The notes under the pieces: generated by a model
What the model saw: the letters and a program-made list of their open reading frames with translations, nothing else
Databases searched by the model: none
Told to the model about the DNA's origin: nothing
In this document: positions 43,154-51,367 of the stretch, piece by piece
How positions within the stretch are numbered: the stretch's first letter is position 1
How the letters are laid out: each line of letters begins with the position of its first letter
Position numbers and translations under genes: made by a program
Assembly (NCBI GenBank): GCA_029202485.1
Contig: CP119313.1
Span: forward strand, 1,178,001 to 1,242,000
DNA length: 64,000 nucleotides
Source of the DNA: Candidatus Pedobacter colombiensis
GTDB taxonomy: Bacteria > Bacteroidota > Bacteroidia > Sphingobacteriales > Sphingobacteriaceae
Direction of reading: 5' to 3'

Positions 43154-43351
43154 CTATATTTTATTGTTTTTGGAAGCAGGAATATTACATCCTGTAGCAC
43201 CACAACAGTTAAATAGTGCCAGTAAAGAAAACAATCCGCCCACTGCAATAAACAGCCATTTGTTGGATTGAATACCCTGTTCTATAATTAAAATGCCAAA
43301 TACCAAACGCAGTACCCGCGTAAAATTCCAATTTTTAAAGTAGTTTTTCAT
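43154..43351 (-). CDS. DUF2892 family membrane protein
   Basis: The 65-residue protein has two TM segments (RVLRLVFGILIIEQGI and WLFIAVGGLFSLLALF) and the Cys pair CCGATGCNIP at its end, typical of DUF2892 members that accompany rhodaneses. It starts 5 nt after the stop of the fusion protein gene (43357) and lies just before the MFS gene, so the three are co-transcribed. Sulfur carrier or redox role is inferred. Confidence 0.85.
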   Translation of the reverse strand: MKNYFKNWNFTRVLRLVFGILIIEQGIQSNKWLFIAVGGLFSLLALFNCCGATGCNIPASKNNKI

Positions 43352-43356
43352 TTTAA

Positions 43357-45351
43357 TTATTTCTTAATCAGGTTTACGAATACTTCAGAATTTGCTCTTG
43401 GCTGAATGCTGTTGTAACATTTTTCCATTGTCTTAATGATAAAGTTGGGCCCAAATATACTTTTATATTCTGTTGGGGAACCACCAAAGGGAGGACCTTT
43501 TTGTTCAAATGTTTTATCAAACAATACACCTATTATTTTACCATTTTTATTGAGCAGTGAAGCCATTTTTTCTGCATATTCATTTCGCTTTTCGGGCAGA
43601 ATAGCACAAAAGAATGTCTGTTCAATGATCAAGTCATAGCTGCCATGGTGCTGAAAAAAATCTTCACACAAAACTTTTATCTGAGGATTTTTTTTAAACT
43701 TATCTTTCAGTAAATCAACAGCCTTTGGTGCAATGTCAATAAGGGTAATGTTGGTAAAACCATTTTTCAGTAAATATTCTGCTTCGTATGCATTGCCACA
43801 GCCTGGAATAAGAATAGCAGCATCCTTATTCGGGTATTGAGACAGATATTCTGTAATTGCTGGTGAAGCCTGACCAATGTCCCAGCCTGTTGTACCGTTT
43901 TCCCAACGTGTATTCCAGTAGGATGTGTCGAACGAATTTTTTATTTTTAATACCTTACTTTGACATACGAAATCTGTTTTAGGGATATCGGTTTTAGCAA
44001 TGGCATTAAAACCACCGGCAATCTCAGTAAAGTTTCTGTAACCTCTTGCCTGTAAAATGCTCGCTGCAATCATACTGCGGTAACCGCCTGCACAATGCAC
44101 ATAAAAATGTTCCTGAGGATTGATGTCCTTCACCCAGTCATTGATATTCGCTAATGGTCTACTGTAAGCCTCTTCAATGTGTTCGGCAGCATATTCACTT
44201 TCCTTGCGAACATCTATGATTTTGGCTCCTGTTTTTACTTCCGAAGCAAATCGTTCAGCTGAAATCCTCTTTACACTATCGATTTCTTTACCTGCATTTT
44301 TCCATGCTTCAAAGCCACCTGCTAAATGTCCCAATACATGATCAAAACCTACACGGCTCAATCGGGTAACCGCTTCCTCTTCCTGACCAGCATCTGTTAC
44401 CAATAAAATTGGTTGTTTTACATCCACAATCATGGCGCCTACCCAGGGGGCAAAATCTCCAGCCAGACCAATATTTACGGCCTGTGGAATAAATCCATTC
44501 GCAAATTCCTGATTGCTTCTGGTATCCAGGATTAATGCTGCTGTATTTTCAGCAGTAGTTTCAAATTCGGCCGGACTAAGTGCTTTCATACCCTGATTCA
44601 GGACTTCATCGAAGCTGCTGTAACCTTTTTTATTCATCGCTACATTCATTCCAAAGTAGGCAGGAGGTGGCAGCAACCCATCAGTAACCGCTTCAATAAA
44701 TGCATCCCTTGTTGGCTGATTTAAAGCGTAATTTATCTTTTTTTGGTTGCCCAAGCTATCTACCGTTTCTTTCATCATGTTTTTGCCACAAGCAGAACCA
44801 GCTCCGTGGGCCGGATAAATGGTAATGTCGTCTGCCAATGGTAAAATTTTATTATACAGGCTATCGTACAGCAAACCAGCCAGTTCTTCCTGTGTAATGT
44901 TTCCTGCTTTCTGAGCTAAATCGGGTCTGCCCACATCGCCGAGGAAAAGGGTGTCTCCACTAAACAAAGCGGTTTCTTTTCCATTCTCATCTATCAAAAG
45001 GTAACAAGAGCTTTCTAAAGTATGTCCGGGTGTATGCATCACCTTAATTTTTACATCACCGATTTCAAAAATTTGATTGTCACTTGCAATAATAGCTTCA
45101 AATTCAGGATTGGCATTAGGCCCGTAAACGATAGGGGCATTTGTTTTTTTACTTAAGTCAATATGTCCGCTTACAAAGTCGGCATGAAAATGTGTTTCAA
45201 AAATATACTTCAATTTTACCCTGTCTTTTGCTAATCTGCTGATATACGGTTGTGTTTCACGCAATGGATCAATAATGGCAGCTTCGCCATTAGAAGTGAT
45301 GTAGTAAGCTCCTTGTGCCAGACATCCCGTATAAATTTGTTCTACTGTCAT
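43357..45351 (-). CDS. Four-domain fusion: persulfide dioxygenase, two rhodaneses and a thiol methyltransferase
   Basis: Residues 1-240 are a metallo-beta-lactamase of the ETHE1 (persulfide dioxygenase) type: ETHFHADFVSGHIDL (H-x-H-x-D-x-x-x-x-H), VMHTPGHTLESSCY, SGDTLFLGDVGRPDL and YPAHGAGSACG. Residues about 260-355 are a rhodanese whose catalytic Cys is missing (LLVTDAGQEEEAVTRL). Residues about 365-455 are a second rhodanese with active FYVHCAGGYRSMIAAS. The last 190 residues are a thiopurine-type methyltransferase (YWNTRWENGTTGWDIGQASP, then AILIPGCGNAYEAEYLL). The enzyme should oxidise persulfide to sulfite, transfer sulfane sulfur and methylate a thiol or sulfide. Confidence 0.9.
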   Translation of the reverse strand: MTVEQIYTGCLAQGAYYITSNGEAAIIDPLRETQPYISRLAKDRVKLKYIFETHFHADFVSGHIDLSKKTNAPIVYGPNANPEFEAIIASDNQIFEIGDVKIKVMHTPGHTLESSCYLLIDENGKETALFSGDTLFLGDVGRPDLAQKAGNITQEELAGLLYDSLYNKILPLADDITIYPAHGAGSACGKNMMKETVDSLGNQKKINYALNQPTRDAFIEAVTDGLLPPPAYFGMNVAMNKKGYSSFDEVLNQGMKALSPAEFETTAENTAALILDTRSNQEFANGFIPQAVNIGLAGDFAPWVGAMIVDVKQPILLVTDAGQEEEAVTRLSRVGFDHVLGHLAGGFEAWKNAGKEIDSVKRISAERFASEVKTGAKIIDVRKESEYAAEHIEEAYSRPLANINDWVKDINPQEHFYVHCAGGYRSMIAASILQARGYRNFTEIAGGFNAIAKTDIPKTDFVCQSKVLKIKNSFDTSYWNTRWENGTTGWDIGQASPAITEYLSQYPNKDAAILIPGCGNAYEAEYLLKNGFTNITLIDIAPKAVDLLKDKFKKNPQIKVLCEDFFQHHGSYDLIIEQTFFCAILPEKRNEYAEKMASLLNKNGKIIGVLFDKTFEQKGPPFGGSPTEYKSIFGPNFIIKTMEKCYNSIQPRANSEVFVNLIKK

Positions 45352-45417
45352 CGTTATAAAATTGGATATTATTTATTTGATTAATTGTATTCTTTTCTGT
45401 TTGCTTGTTTAATACTG

Positions 45418-45466
45418 CAAAGTTACAGCGTAGTTTCTCTCTGTACAGCTACTTTGGTTACATAAG
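45418..45466 (-). promoter_or_regulatory. Promoter and 19-bp operator upstream of the fusion protein gene
   Basis: GCTACTTTGGTTACATAAG (plus strand 45448-45466) lies 22 bp upstream of a -7 box TAACTTTG (minus strand, 45425-45418). The leader to ATG 45351 is about 60 nt. It is part of a three-site set within the locus. Confidence 0.75.
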
Positions 45467-45471
45467 GAAAT

Positions 45472-46266
45472 TTATTTAAGTAAAGTCTCTTTTAAAATAA
45501 TGTAAATGCCCATTACGAGTACAAACCATCCGAAAGCGGGTTTGAGTTTTTTACCGTCAACCTTTGTTGAAATATAACTACCTATCAATATTCCGATGAT
45601 AGCAATGGTGGCTATACTTAACAAAAAGGCCCATTGAATGGAGATGTGGGGAAGGGAAAATAAAAAGCCCATTAAGGAATTTATAGAAATGATAACCAAG
45701 GATGTTCCAATAGCAGTTTTTATTGGTGTTTTCAATAAATTAACTAAAGCCGGAATGACTAAAAAGCCACCACCAGCACCAATCAATCCTGTAATGGTTC
45801 CAATAAAAATTCCCTGGAGAAAGATTGAAAGATAATTGAATTGTTGTTTTTGCATTGGATTAATTGTCTGTTTATCCTTTTTTATCATGCTGTAGGAGGC
45901 AAAAATCATTAGTAGTGCAAAAAGAAGCATCAGAGATATACTTTTTGTAACGGTAAAACCACCAATACTCAAAATCTCTTGTGGAATCGCAGGCACAATA
46001 TATGTCCTTGTGAGCAAAACCGCTGCAATGGATGGGATACCAAAAACGATTGCAGTTTTGATATCTATCAATCCCTTTTTAAAGTAAGAAACTGAGCCGA
46101 CAATGCTTGTTGTACCTACAATGAATAGGGAGTAGGCAGTTGCAGAAATTGGGTCTATAACAAATAAATATACCAATACGGGGACTGTAAGGATGCTTCC
46201 GCCTCCACCGATTAAGCCTAACGAAATCCCTATAAATACTGATGCTAAATAACCTGCTATTTCCAT
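45472..46266 (-). CDS. TauE/SafE-family sulfite/organosulfur exporter
   Basis: The start is placed at ATG 46266 (MEIAGYLASVFIGISLGLIG), not at TTG 46290, because the promoter -7 box lies at 46288-46295 and would be inside the longer frame. The product has about eight TM segments. It shows the repeated family motifs GLIGGGGSILTVPVLVYLF and GLIGAGGGFLVIPALVNLL. TauE/SafE transporters export sulfite or sulfoacetate. Adjacent to a persulfide dioxygenase, sulfite export is the likely function. Confidence 0.88.
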   Translation of the reverse strand: MEIAGYLASVFIGISLGLIGGGGSILTVPVLVYLFVIDPISATAYSLFIVGTTSIVGSVSYFKKGLIDIKTAIVFGIPSIAAVLLTRTYIVPAIPQEILSIGGFTVTKSISLMLLFALLMIFASYSMIKKDKQTINPMQKQQFNYLSIFLQGIFIGTITGLIGAGGGFLVIPALVNLLKTPIKTAIGTSLVIISINSLMGFLFSLPHISIQWAFLLSIATIAIIGILIGSYISTKVDGKKLKPAFGWFVLVMGIYIILKETLLK

Positions 46267-46287
46267 TGATTTTTGAAATTGATGGCA

Positions 46288-46336
46288 CAAAGTTGCATCA
46301 ACTCAAAAACCTGTACAGCTACTTTGGTTACATAAG
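46288..46336 (-). promoter_or_regulatory. Promoter and 19-bp operator upstream of the TauE/SafE gene
   Basis: GCTACTTTGGTTACATAAG (plus strand 46318-46336) is 22 bp upstream of a -7 box that reads CAACTTTG on the minus strand (46295-46288). The stop codon of the Crp/Fnr gene lies inside the element. It is identical to the 19 bp at 45448-45466. Confidence 0.75.
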
Positions 46337-46951
46337 TTTAATTTTATTTCTGCCAAGCTGCACCATTCCACTATCTTCCAGTTGTTTCAAAAGTCGTGAA
46401 ACTACCACACGAGCCGTTCCTAATTCGTTAGCTAATTGCTCGTGAGTAATATTTAAGGTTTTGTTTCCGGTTAATTCCTGTTTTTTATGCAGTAATGCCA
46501 ACAACCTTTCGTCTACTTTTTTAAAAGCAATCGCATTAACAATTTCCAGTAGTTCCTCAAAACGCTTGTGGTATAAACGGAAAATATAATCTAACCATTG
46601 CGGATATTCTTTGATAAACAAGGATACTTTTTCAATTGGTAAAAAAAGGATTTCTGCATCCTCCTCAACTTCGGCTTTTACTTTACTTGTTTCATTATGC
46701 ATACCACCCAGGAACGACATGATGCAGCTTTCTCCAGCTTTGATATAATACAATAGGATTTCCCTGCCATCTTCCTCCGTCCGGATCACTTTTAAGGTTC
46801 CTTTAGTCACAATCGGAATAGAACGAATGTGCGCATTTTCATTTAAAATAATGCTGCCTGCTTTGTAATGTTTTTTTATGCTGTATTGATTGAGTTTATC
46901 TATCAATTCAGGTGAAGATTTAAATTCGGCTATTTGCTGTAACTCTTGCAT
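46328..46951 (-). CDS. Crp/Fnr-family regulator of the sulfur locus
   Basis: The 207-residue protein has a Crp-type sensor domain (YKAGSIILNENAHIRSIPIV, YYIKAGESCIMSFLGG, ILFLPIEKVSLFI) and a winged helix-turn-helix (TLNITHEQLANELGTARVVV, then SRLLKQLEDSGMVQLGRNKI). It has one Cys in the sensor domain (ESCIM). It is the first gene of the locus, and the 19-bp elements upstream of three target genes are probably its binding sites. The signal could be a sulfur, nitric oxide or oxygen-related ligand; this is not visible. Confidence 0.85.
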   Translation of the reverse strand: MQELQQIAEFKSSPELIDKLNQYSIKKHYKAGSIILNENAHIRSIPIVTKGTLKVIRTEEDGREILLYYIKAGESCIMSFLGGMHNETSKVKAEVEEDAEILFLPIEKVSLFIKEYPQWLDYIFRLYHKRFEELLEIVNAIAFKKVDERLLALLHKKQELTGNKTLNITHEQLANELGTARVVVSRLLKQLEDSGMVQLGRNKIKLM

Positions 46952-47141
46952 AGTACAAAATTAAAATAGAGCAATTAATTTTTTGTCATCTTCATTAATA
47001 TATGAAAATTTTTAGAGACTTGCCGACATGTCTTTATGTATATTTTAATTGGTGTTCGCTCATTGATCAAAAATTTGTATAGTATATAATACTCCCCAAA
47101 TATTGGACAGCTGATTAAATTCATAAATTTAACAGTTGAAA

Positions 47142-47420
47142 ATGAAAAAAGAGCGTAGAAAATTCAGTTCTGTTTTCAAGACCAAAGTGGTGCTTGAAGC
47201 AATTAAGGAAAGTAGTACCATGCAAGAACTTGCGTCCAAATACAGTCTCCATCCCACACAGATCACCGCGTGGAAGCGTGAATTTCTTGAGAAAGCCGAT
47301 ACGGTGTTTGGTTCAGAGAAACCAGATGAAAAGGAAGAATCTAAAGAGAAGGAACTGTACTCCAAGATTGGCGAACTTCAGATCCAGGTTGATTTCCTAA
47401 AAAAAGTCTTGGGGAAATGA
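47142..47420 (+). CDS. IS3-family transposase OrfA
   Basis: The 92-residue protein (from ATG 47142; the TTG six bases earlier is less likely) has the Tnp helix-turn-helix KKERRKFSSVFKTKVVLEAI, ASKYSLHPTQITAWKREFLE and a leucine-zipper-like end (YSKIGELQIQVDFLKKVLG). The heptamer A-AAA-AAA at 47399-47405 is a -1 slippery site that leads into the orfB frame, so an OrfAB fusion transposase is likely. The stop overlaps orfB as ATGA. Confidence 0.93.
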   Translation: MKKERRKFSSVFKTKVVLEAIKESSTMQELASKYSLHPTQITAWKREFLEKADTVFGSEKPDEKEESKEKELYSKIGELQIQVDFLKKVLGK

Positions 47421-48268
47421 GTATAATTGAAAGGCGTAGCCTTATTTCCCCGGAGCACCAGGCGCTGAGTATTGCCAGTCAGTGCAAGCTACTGAACTTG
47501 CAGCGCAGCTGCTATTATTTCAAGCCTAAAGGCGAGTCGCTGTTCAACCAGTCGATAATGAATTTGATTGACCGTAAGTTTCTTGACTGCCCGTTTTACG
47601 GCGTGGACCGGATGACTGCGTATCTTAACAAAGATTTGGGATGTCATGTGAATAACAAGCGTATACGTCGTCTTTATCGTGTGATGAACCTGCGGACAAT
47701 TTATCCTAAAAAGAACCTGAGCAAGGCTAATGCGGCACACCATAAATATCCATATTTGCTGAAAGGCTTGAAAATAGATCGGCCGGGCCAGGTTTGGCAG
47801 GCTGATATCACTTATATTCCCATGTTCAGAGGCTTCATGTATATGTTTGCCATTATTGATGTGTACAGCCGAAAGATTGTCGGATGGAGCATTTCAAATA
47901 CCATGACCGTAGAATGGTGCAGAGATGTACTGCTTGAAACCATTGAAGAACATGGTACACCTGGTATATTTAATACGGATCAAGGCTCACAGTTCACCAG
48001 TCCGATCTTCACTAAAGCACTTAAAGACAGTAATGTAAGTATATCTATGGATGGCAAGGGAAGAGCCTTGGATAATGTGTTCATTGAGCGATTCTGGAGA
48101 TCTTTGAAACAGGAGTATATTTATCTTAACCCACCTAACGGTGGTATGGAATTATTCCAGGGTATAAAACGGTATGTGGAATTTTATAACAATGAACGAA
48201 GGCATCGGTCAATGGACGATCTTACGCCAAATGAGGTATTCTATCAAAATAATAAAAAAGTGTCCTAA
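47417..48268 (+). CDS. IS3-family transposase OrfB (DDE integrase core)
   Basis: The 283-residue protein carries the rve-type integrase domain: WQADITYIPMFRGFMYMF (first D), FNTDQGSQFTSPIF (second D) and VFIERFWRSLKQEYIYL (E), followed by YNNERRHRSMDDLTPNEVFY. A His/Lys-rich HTH_21-like region (YGVDRMTAYLNKDLGCHVNN) is N-terminal. All three catalytic acidic residues are present. Probably made mainly as the OrfAB frameshift product. Confidence 0.95.
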   Translation: MSIIERRSLISPEHQALSIASQCKLLNLQRSCYYFKPKGESLFNQSIMNLIDRKFLDCPFYGVDRMTAYLNKDLGCHVNNKRIRRLYRVMNLRTIYPKKNLSKANAAHHKYPYLLKGLKIDRPGQVWQADITYIPMFRGFMYMFAIIDVYSRKIVGWSISNTMTVEWCRDVLLETIEEHGTPGIFNTDQGSQFTSPIFTKALKDSNVSISMDGKGRALDNVFIERFWRSLKQEYIYLNPPNGGMELFQGIKRYVEFYNNERRHRSMDDLTPNEVFYQNNKKVS

Positions 48269-48388
48269 ATAATCTTAAGTTTGACCTATAGCTGTCCAGC
48301 AAACCGGGAGTACTTCAGTATGTATTTATTGTTAATTTTATGGAGGACTCAAAATCAGCAACCTACTGGAACAAAAAATAACGCTACA

Positions 48389-50242
48389 ATGAAAAAATTA
48401 ATGCTCAACAAAGGCAAAGCGATCGCTTGCCTAATTCTTATTTGTATATTTTTGACAAACGGGTGTAAACAAGACTTGCTACTGCCAAAGCCTAATACAT
48501 TGAAAACAAAAATCTCTATTGAAGAAGCAAAACAACACTTCGAACAGAATTTTTTAAATGTAAAACCTAATACAAAGCTAGCTTCTGTTAGCTCTATTAA
48601 ACTTGGCAGTAACATACATGTTGAGAATACTGATGAAAAATTACCAATGTGGGACGCTTCTAAATTAAGTGATTTAAGCATCGGGACTAATGCCGTACTA
48701 ACTCCTTTGCACAAGCCGGGCGTATATGTTCATATTTCTGAAAAACGTATGGTTAAGTATGGCTTCTTGAATTATTTGATGATGTATAAAGACGCAGAAA
48801 ACCATGTAATTACAGAATGGGTTGAGCTAAAGCCATCCGAGAAATGGATTGATGCAAAAATTTCAAGAAAATACGATGGAAAAATCTTGGTTAAAGATTG
48901 GAAGGGAAAAATAAAAAAAATATATTCTTTTGATGATGGAGCATTAGTATCAAGAAACAAACTTAAAATAAGCAAGCTCGCCAGTATTAATGGTTCAAGA
49001 ATGGATACAGGTACAGAAGGAGTTGCGAATTGTTTTATTACAACTACAACCACGATTAAAGTCGCTCCAAAAACCTGTCCTTGTCTGGGACATACTTATG
49101 AGCAAAGAGCGGATTGTCGGTGTAGCATAAAACCAGAAAAGGGATATGACCGAACGATTGAGGTTAATGTTGAGTATGATTGCGATCTTCCTGACGAGCC
49201 TGAAAACCCAACTGGTGGTACAGGAAATACTGGAGGAACTGGAAACACTGGAGGAACAGGCAATTCGGGCGGAGGTTCCCCTAACCCAACTGATTATACC
49301 CCATCAAACTGCAATCCTGATCCAAATTATACTATTCCAACAACTCCACCACCACCAGGAACGGAATATATGCTTCCTTGTTCAGCAATGGAAACCCCCA
49401 CTGAACCGACGCCTACAGACCCTACCGACCCTACAATTGATATTCCAGAGCCCAGAACATCAGCGGAATCATTAATTGATTGGTACAATTCAGACTTGGA
49501 TATTCAAATGCATTTATCGAATGCTGAAATGATATTTTTAAATGGCAACCCCATTATTGCAAATGAATTGATTGGTCACTTAAATTCAGAAGCAATAGAG
49601 GTTAAAGAGTTTGGGAAATGGGCAATTGGGTATTTGATAGAAAATCCAGAAGTTCAAATAACTGAATTAATTAATAATAATAACACTCCTAATTCCAGCA
49701 TTATTTTGCCATATTTAGATGTATCGGAATTAACTAATTACCCAAAATTCAAGGCTCTTGTAAGTGATTTGCCAAATTTCTTGACACGATATCCTAATAT
49801 CCTCAAAGCTCTGAGCTTAACAACAGGCCTTACCGAAAAGAAAATTAAAGAACTAATGCAACCAGGAAAAGGACCTAAAGTTATAGTTGTTAATAATTTA
49901 AAAGATGCTGCTGGCAATGATGTTGTAGGGCAATTCGATGACAAAAATAAAATTTTAAAAATCGATAATGGATATATAAATGACTTAGACTTAGCGAATA
50001 CCCCTACTAAATATCAAGCCATTGGTTTGATATTGACTATTACAACATTGCATGAATTTGTGCATTTTGGCAGAGATGCAAATAATTTGTCAAAAAGAAT
50101 GGCTGGCGTAATTACTGGGAAAGGATCTTTCGAAGCAGGGTGGTATTTTGAAGATATTATTGTTCCACCAGGCGCCAGCAAATTAGAGCCGACTAATGCG
50201 TATGAATGGTTGAGGTATTATAGAGTGAAATCTAGAGAATAA
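48389..50242 (+). CDS. Secreted lipoprotein with Gly/Thr-rich linker and C-terminal HExxH domain
   Basis: The start is set at ATG 48389 (MKKLMLNKGKAIACLILICI), which gives a lipobox NGCKQ. The longer frame would begin inside the IS end. Length is 617 residues. The N-terminal part is soluble. A linker follows (TGGTGNTGGTGNTGGTGNSG, about residues 275-300). The C-terminal 250 residues have TLHEFVHFGRDANN, an H-E-x-x-H zinc motif, and the tail YEWLRYYRVK. It looks like a surface-attached effector with a metallopeptidase-like domain, possibly toxic to neighbours. The small lipoprotein gene 4 nt after it is a candidate partner. Confidence 0.65.
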   Translation: MKKLMLNKGKAIACLILICIFLTNGCKQDLLLPKPNTLKTKISIEEAKQHFEQNFLNVKPNTKLASVSSIKLGSNIHVENTDEKLPMWDASKLSDLSIGTNAVLTPLHKPGVYVHISEKRMVKYGFLNYLMMYKDAENHVITEWVELKPSEKWIDAKISRKYDGKILVKDWKGKIKKIYSFDDGALVSRNKLKISKLASINGSRMDTGTEGVANCFITTTTTIKVAPKTCPCLGHTYEQRADCRCSIKPEKGYDRTIEVNVEYDCDLPDEPENPTGGTGNTGGTGNTGGTGNSGGGSPNPTDYTPSNCNPDPNYTIPTTPPPPGTEYMLPCSAMETPTEPTPTDPTDPTIDIPEPRTSAESLIDWYNSDLDIQMHLSNAEMIFLNGNPIIANELIGHLNSEAIEVKEFGKWAIGYLIENPEVQITELINNNNTPNSSIILPYLDVSELTNYPKFKALVSDLPNFLTRYPNILKALSLTTGLTEKKIKELMQPGKGPKVIVVNNLKDAAGNDVVGQFDDKNKILKIDNGYINDLDLANTPTKYQAIGLILTITTLHEFVHFGRDANNLSKRMAGVITGKGSFEAGWYFEDIIVPPGASKLEPTNAYEWLRYYRVKSRE

Positions 50243-50246
50243 TAAA

Positions 50247-50699
50247 ATGGTAAGAGTTATATATTTTTTTCTATTGGTTCTTTGTTTTGCAGCTTGCAAA
50301 AGTGAGATTAAACCAAAGTTAACAGGTCAAGATACGAGTGCAATAGTTACGGCAGTAATAGACGATAAGCGGTTGTATCATGATATGCTTAAAAAATCTG
50401 ACACGATATTTATAGTTAAATCAAAAAATATAAATAAAAGTTGGCCTTTTAAAACAGAGAAATTTAAACTTGTTTATATTGAACGAACAAAAAAAAATGA
50501 AGATCTGATAGATCTTAGTCCACCATCATTTTATGATCAAAGAACCAGAATAGATTTTGGTAAATTTATTCTTAACAAGAATATTGTAGACATTTCATTT
50601 AGTCTTTATCAATTTCAAGAATTCTCTGTGTATGATTGTAAATTTAAGCATGAAAACGAGGGCTGGACAATTGTCAAGATGGACAAAAGGACTTATTGA
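50247..50699 (+). CDS. Small lipoprotein paired with the HExxH lipoprotein, candidate immunity protein
   Basis: The 150-residue protein has a signal peptide ending LCFAACKSE (lipobox). The mature part is strand-rich (TDTIFIVKSKNINKSWPF, FKLVYIERTKKN). It starts 4 nt after the stop of the preceding gene. The two genes form one unit, and a periplasmic lipoprotein next to a putative secreted protease would fit an immunity protein. No family recognised. Confidence 0.55.
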   Translation: MVRVIYFFLLVLCFAACKSEIKPKLTGQDTSAIVTAVIDDKRLYHDMLKKSDTIFIVKSKNINKSWPFKTEKFKLVYIERTKKNEDLIDLSPPSFYDQRTRIDFGKFILNKNIVDISFSLYQFQEFSVYDCKFKHENEGWTIVKMDKRTY

Positions 50700-50950
50700 T
50701 ATAATTTTTAATTATCCATCTTGTATTGCAAACAAACAATGCCGTACAACTTGGTTATCTATGATTTTGATTTTATAATCTATTTAGATGGAACGAAGAA
50801 AAGTCCCTACTTTTAAGTTGCAATTTCACTTCACAATTGCTACTTCATAAGACAACCTGAGTGGTTACTAATTTTTGTGTATTATTTATTGTTTCTTAAA
50901 TATTGTTTATGTGTAATAATATATAGACGTTTGCCTTAAACCAGGTATAC

Positions 50951-51181
50951 ATGATAGACAATGAAGATGGTAATGGAAGAACAAGAGCTATGGGTGTAAA
51001 AGAGATTTTAATAGATAGAGCAATAAATAAAGGTAGAATAGAGGGGCTGAGTGAGGGCGTATTATTAGGCAGACACAAGAAGGCTTTAGAAGTTGCTCTT
51101 GAGATGAAAAAAGAAGGATTTCCTATTGATAAGATTGTTATGCTTATCAAGCTTCCTCTTGAAGAAGTTGAAGCTTTGTAG
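50951..51181 (+). pseudogene. C-terminal fragment of an Rpn-family nuclease
   Basis: The 76-residue frame ends with GRIEGLSEGVLLGRHKKALE, VALEMKKEGFPIDKIVML and the tail LPLEEVEAL. This is the repeated acidic/basic end of Rpn (recombination-promoting nuclease/transposase-like) proteins. The PD-(D/E)xK domain that should precede it is absent. A terminator follows at 51206. Confidence 0.75.
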
Positions 51182-51205
51182 CTAAATATATATTAAGCTT
51201 TTAAG

Positions 51206-51240
51206 AAGCCCTTGGATTTTCATCCGGGGACTTTTATTTT
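51206..51240 (+). terminator. Terminator after the Rpn remnant
   Basis: AAGCCCTTGGAT pairs with ATCCGGGGACTT (one mismatch and two G-T wobbles) around a TTTC loop, and TTTTATTTTTT follows. It lies 25 nt past the stop of the Rpn tail. Confidence 0.7.
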
Positions 51241-51367
51241 TTATGTCTGTCAAAATATTGTATTTTGTTACAATATTTCCGTAATAAATACAATTATCAA
51301 AGCCGGAAATTTACCGTAAAATCTTATTGGCTTTTATATTTGTTCATCTTTGCATCAAATTTGTAAA

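Larger units (their letters stand above)
47085..48317 (+). mobile_element. IS3-family insertion sequence, copy 1 (1233 bp, target duplication GTA)
   Basis: The ends share TACTCCC...GGACAGCT as imperfect inverted repeats (left from 47085, right to 48317). GTA flanks both sides (47082-47084 and 48318-48320), so the insertion made a 3-bp duplication. Inside are orfA and orfB. The element lies between the sulfur locus and a lipoprotein gene that starts 72 bp downstream. Its sequence is almost identical to copy 2 at 56579. Confidence 0.93.
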
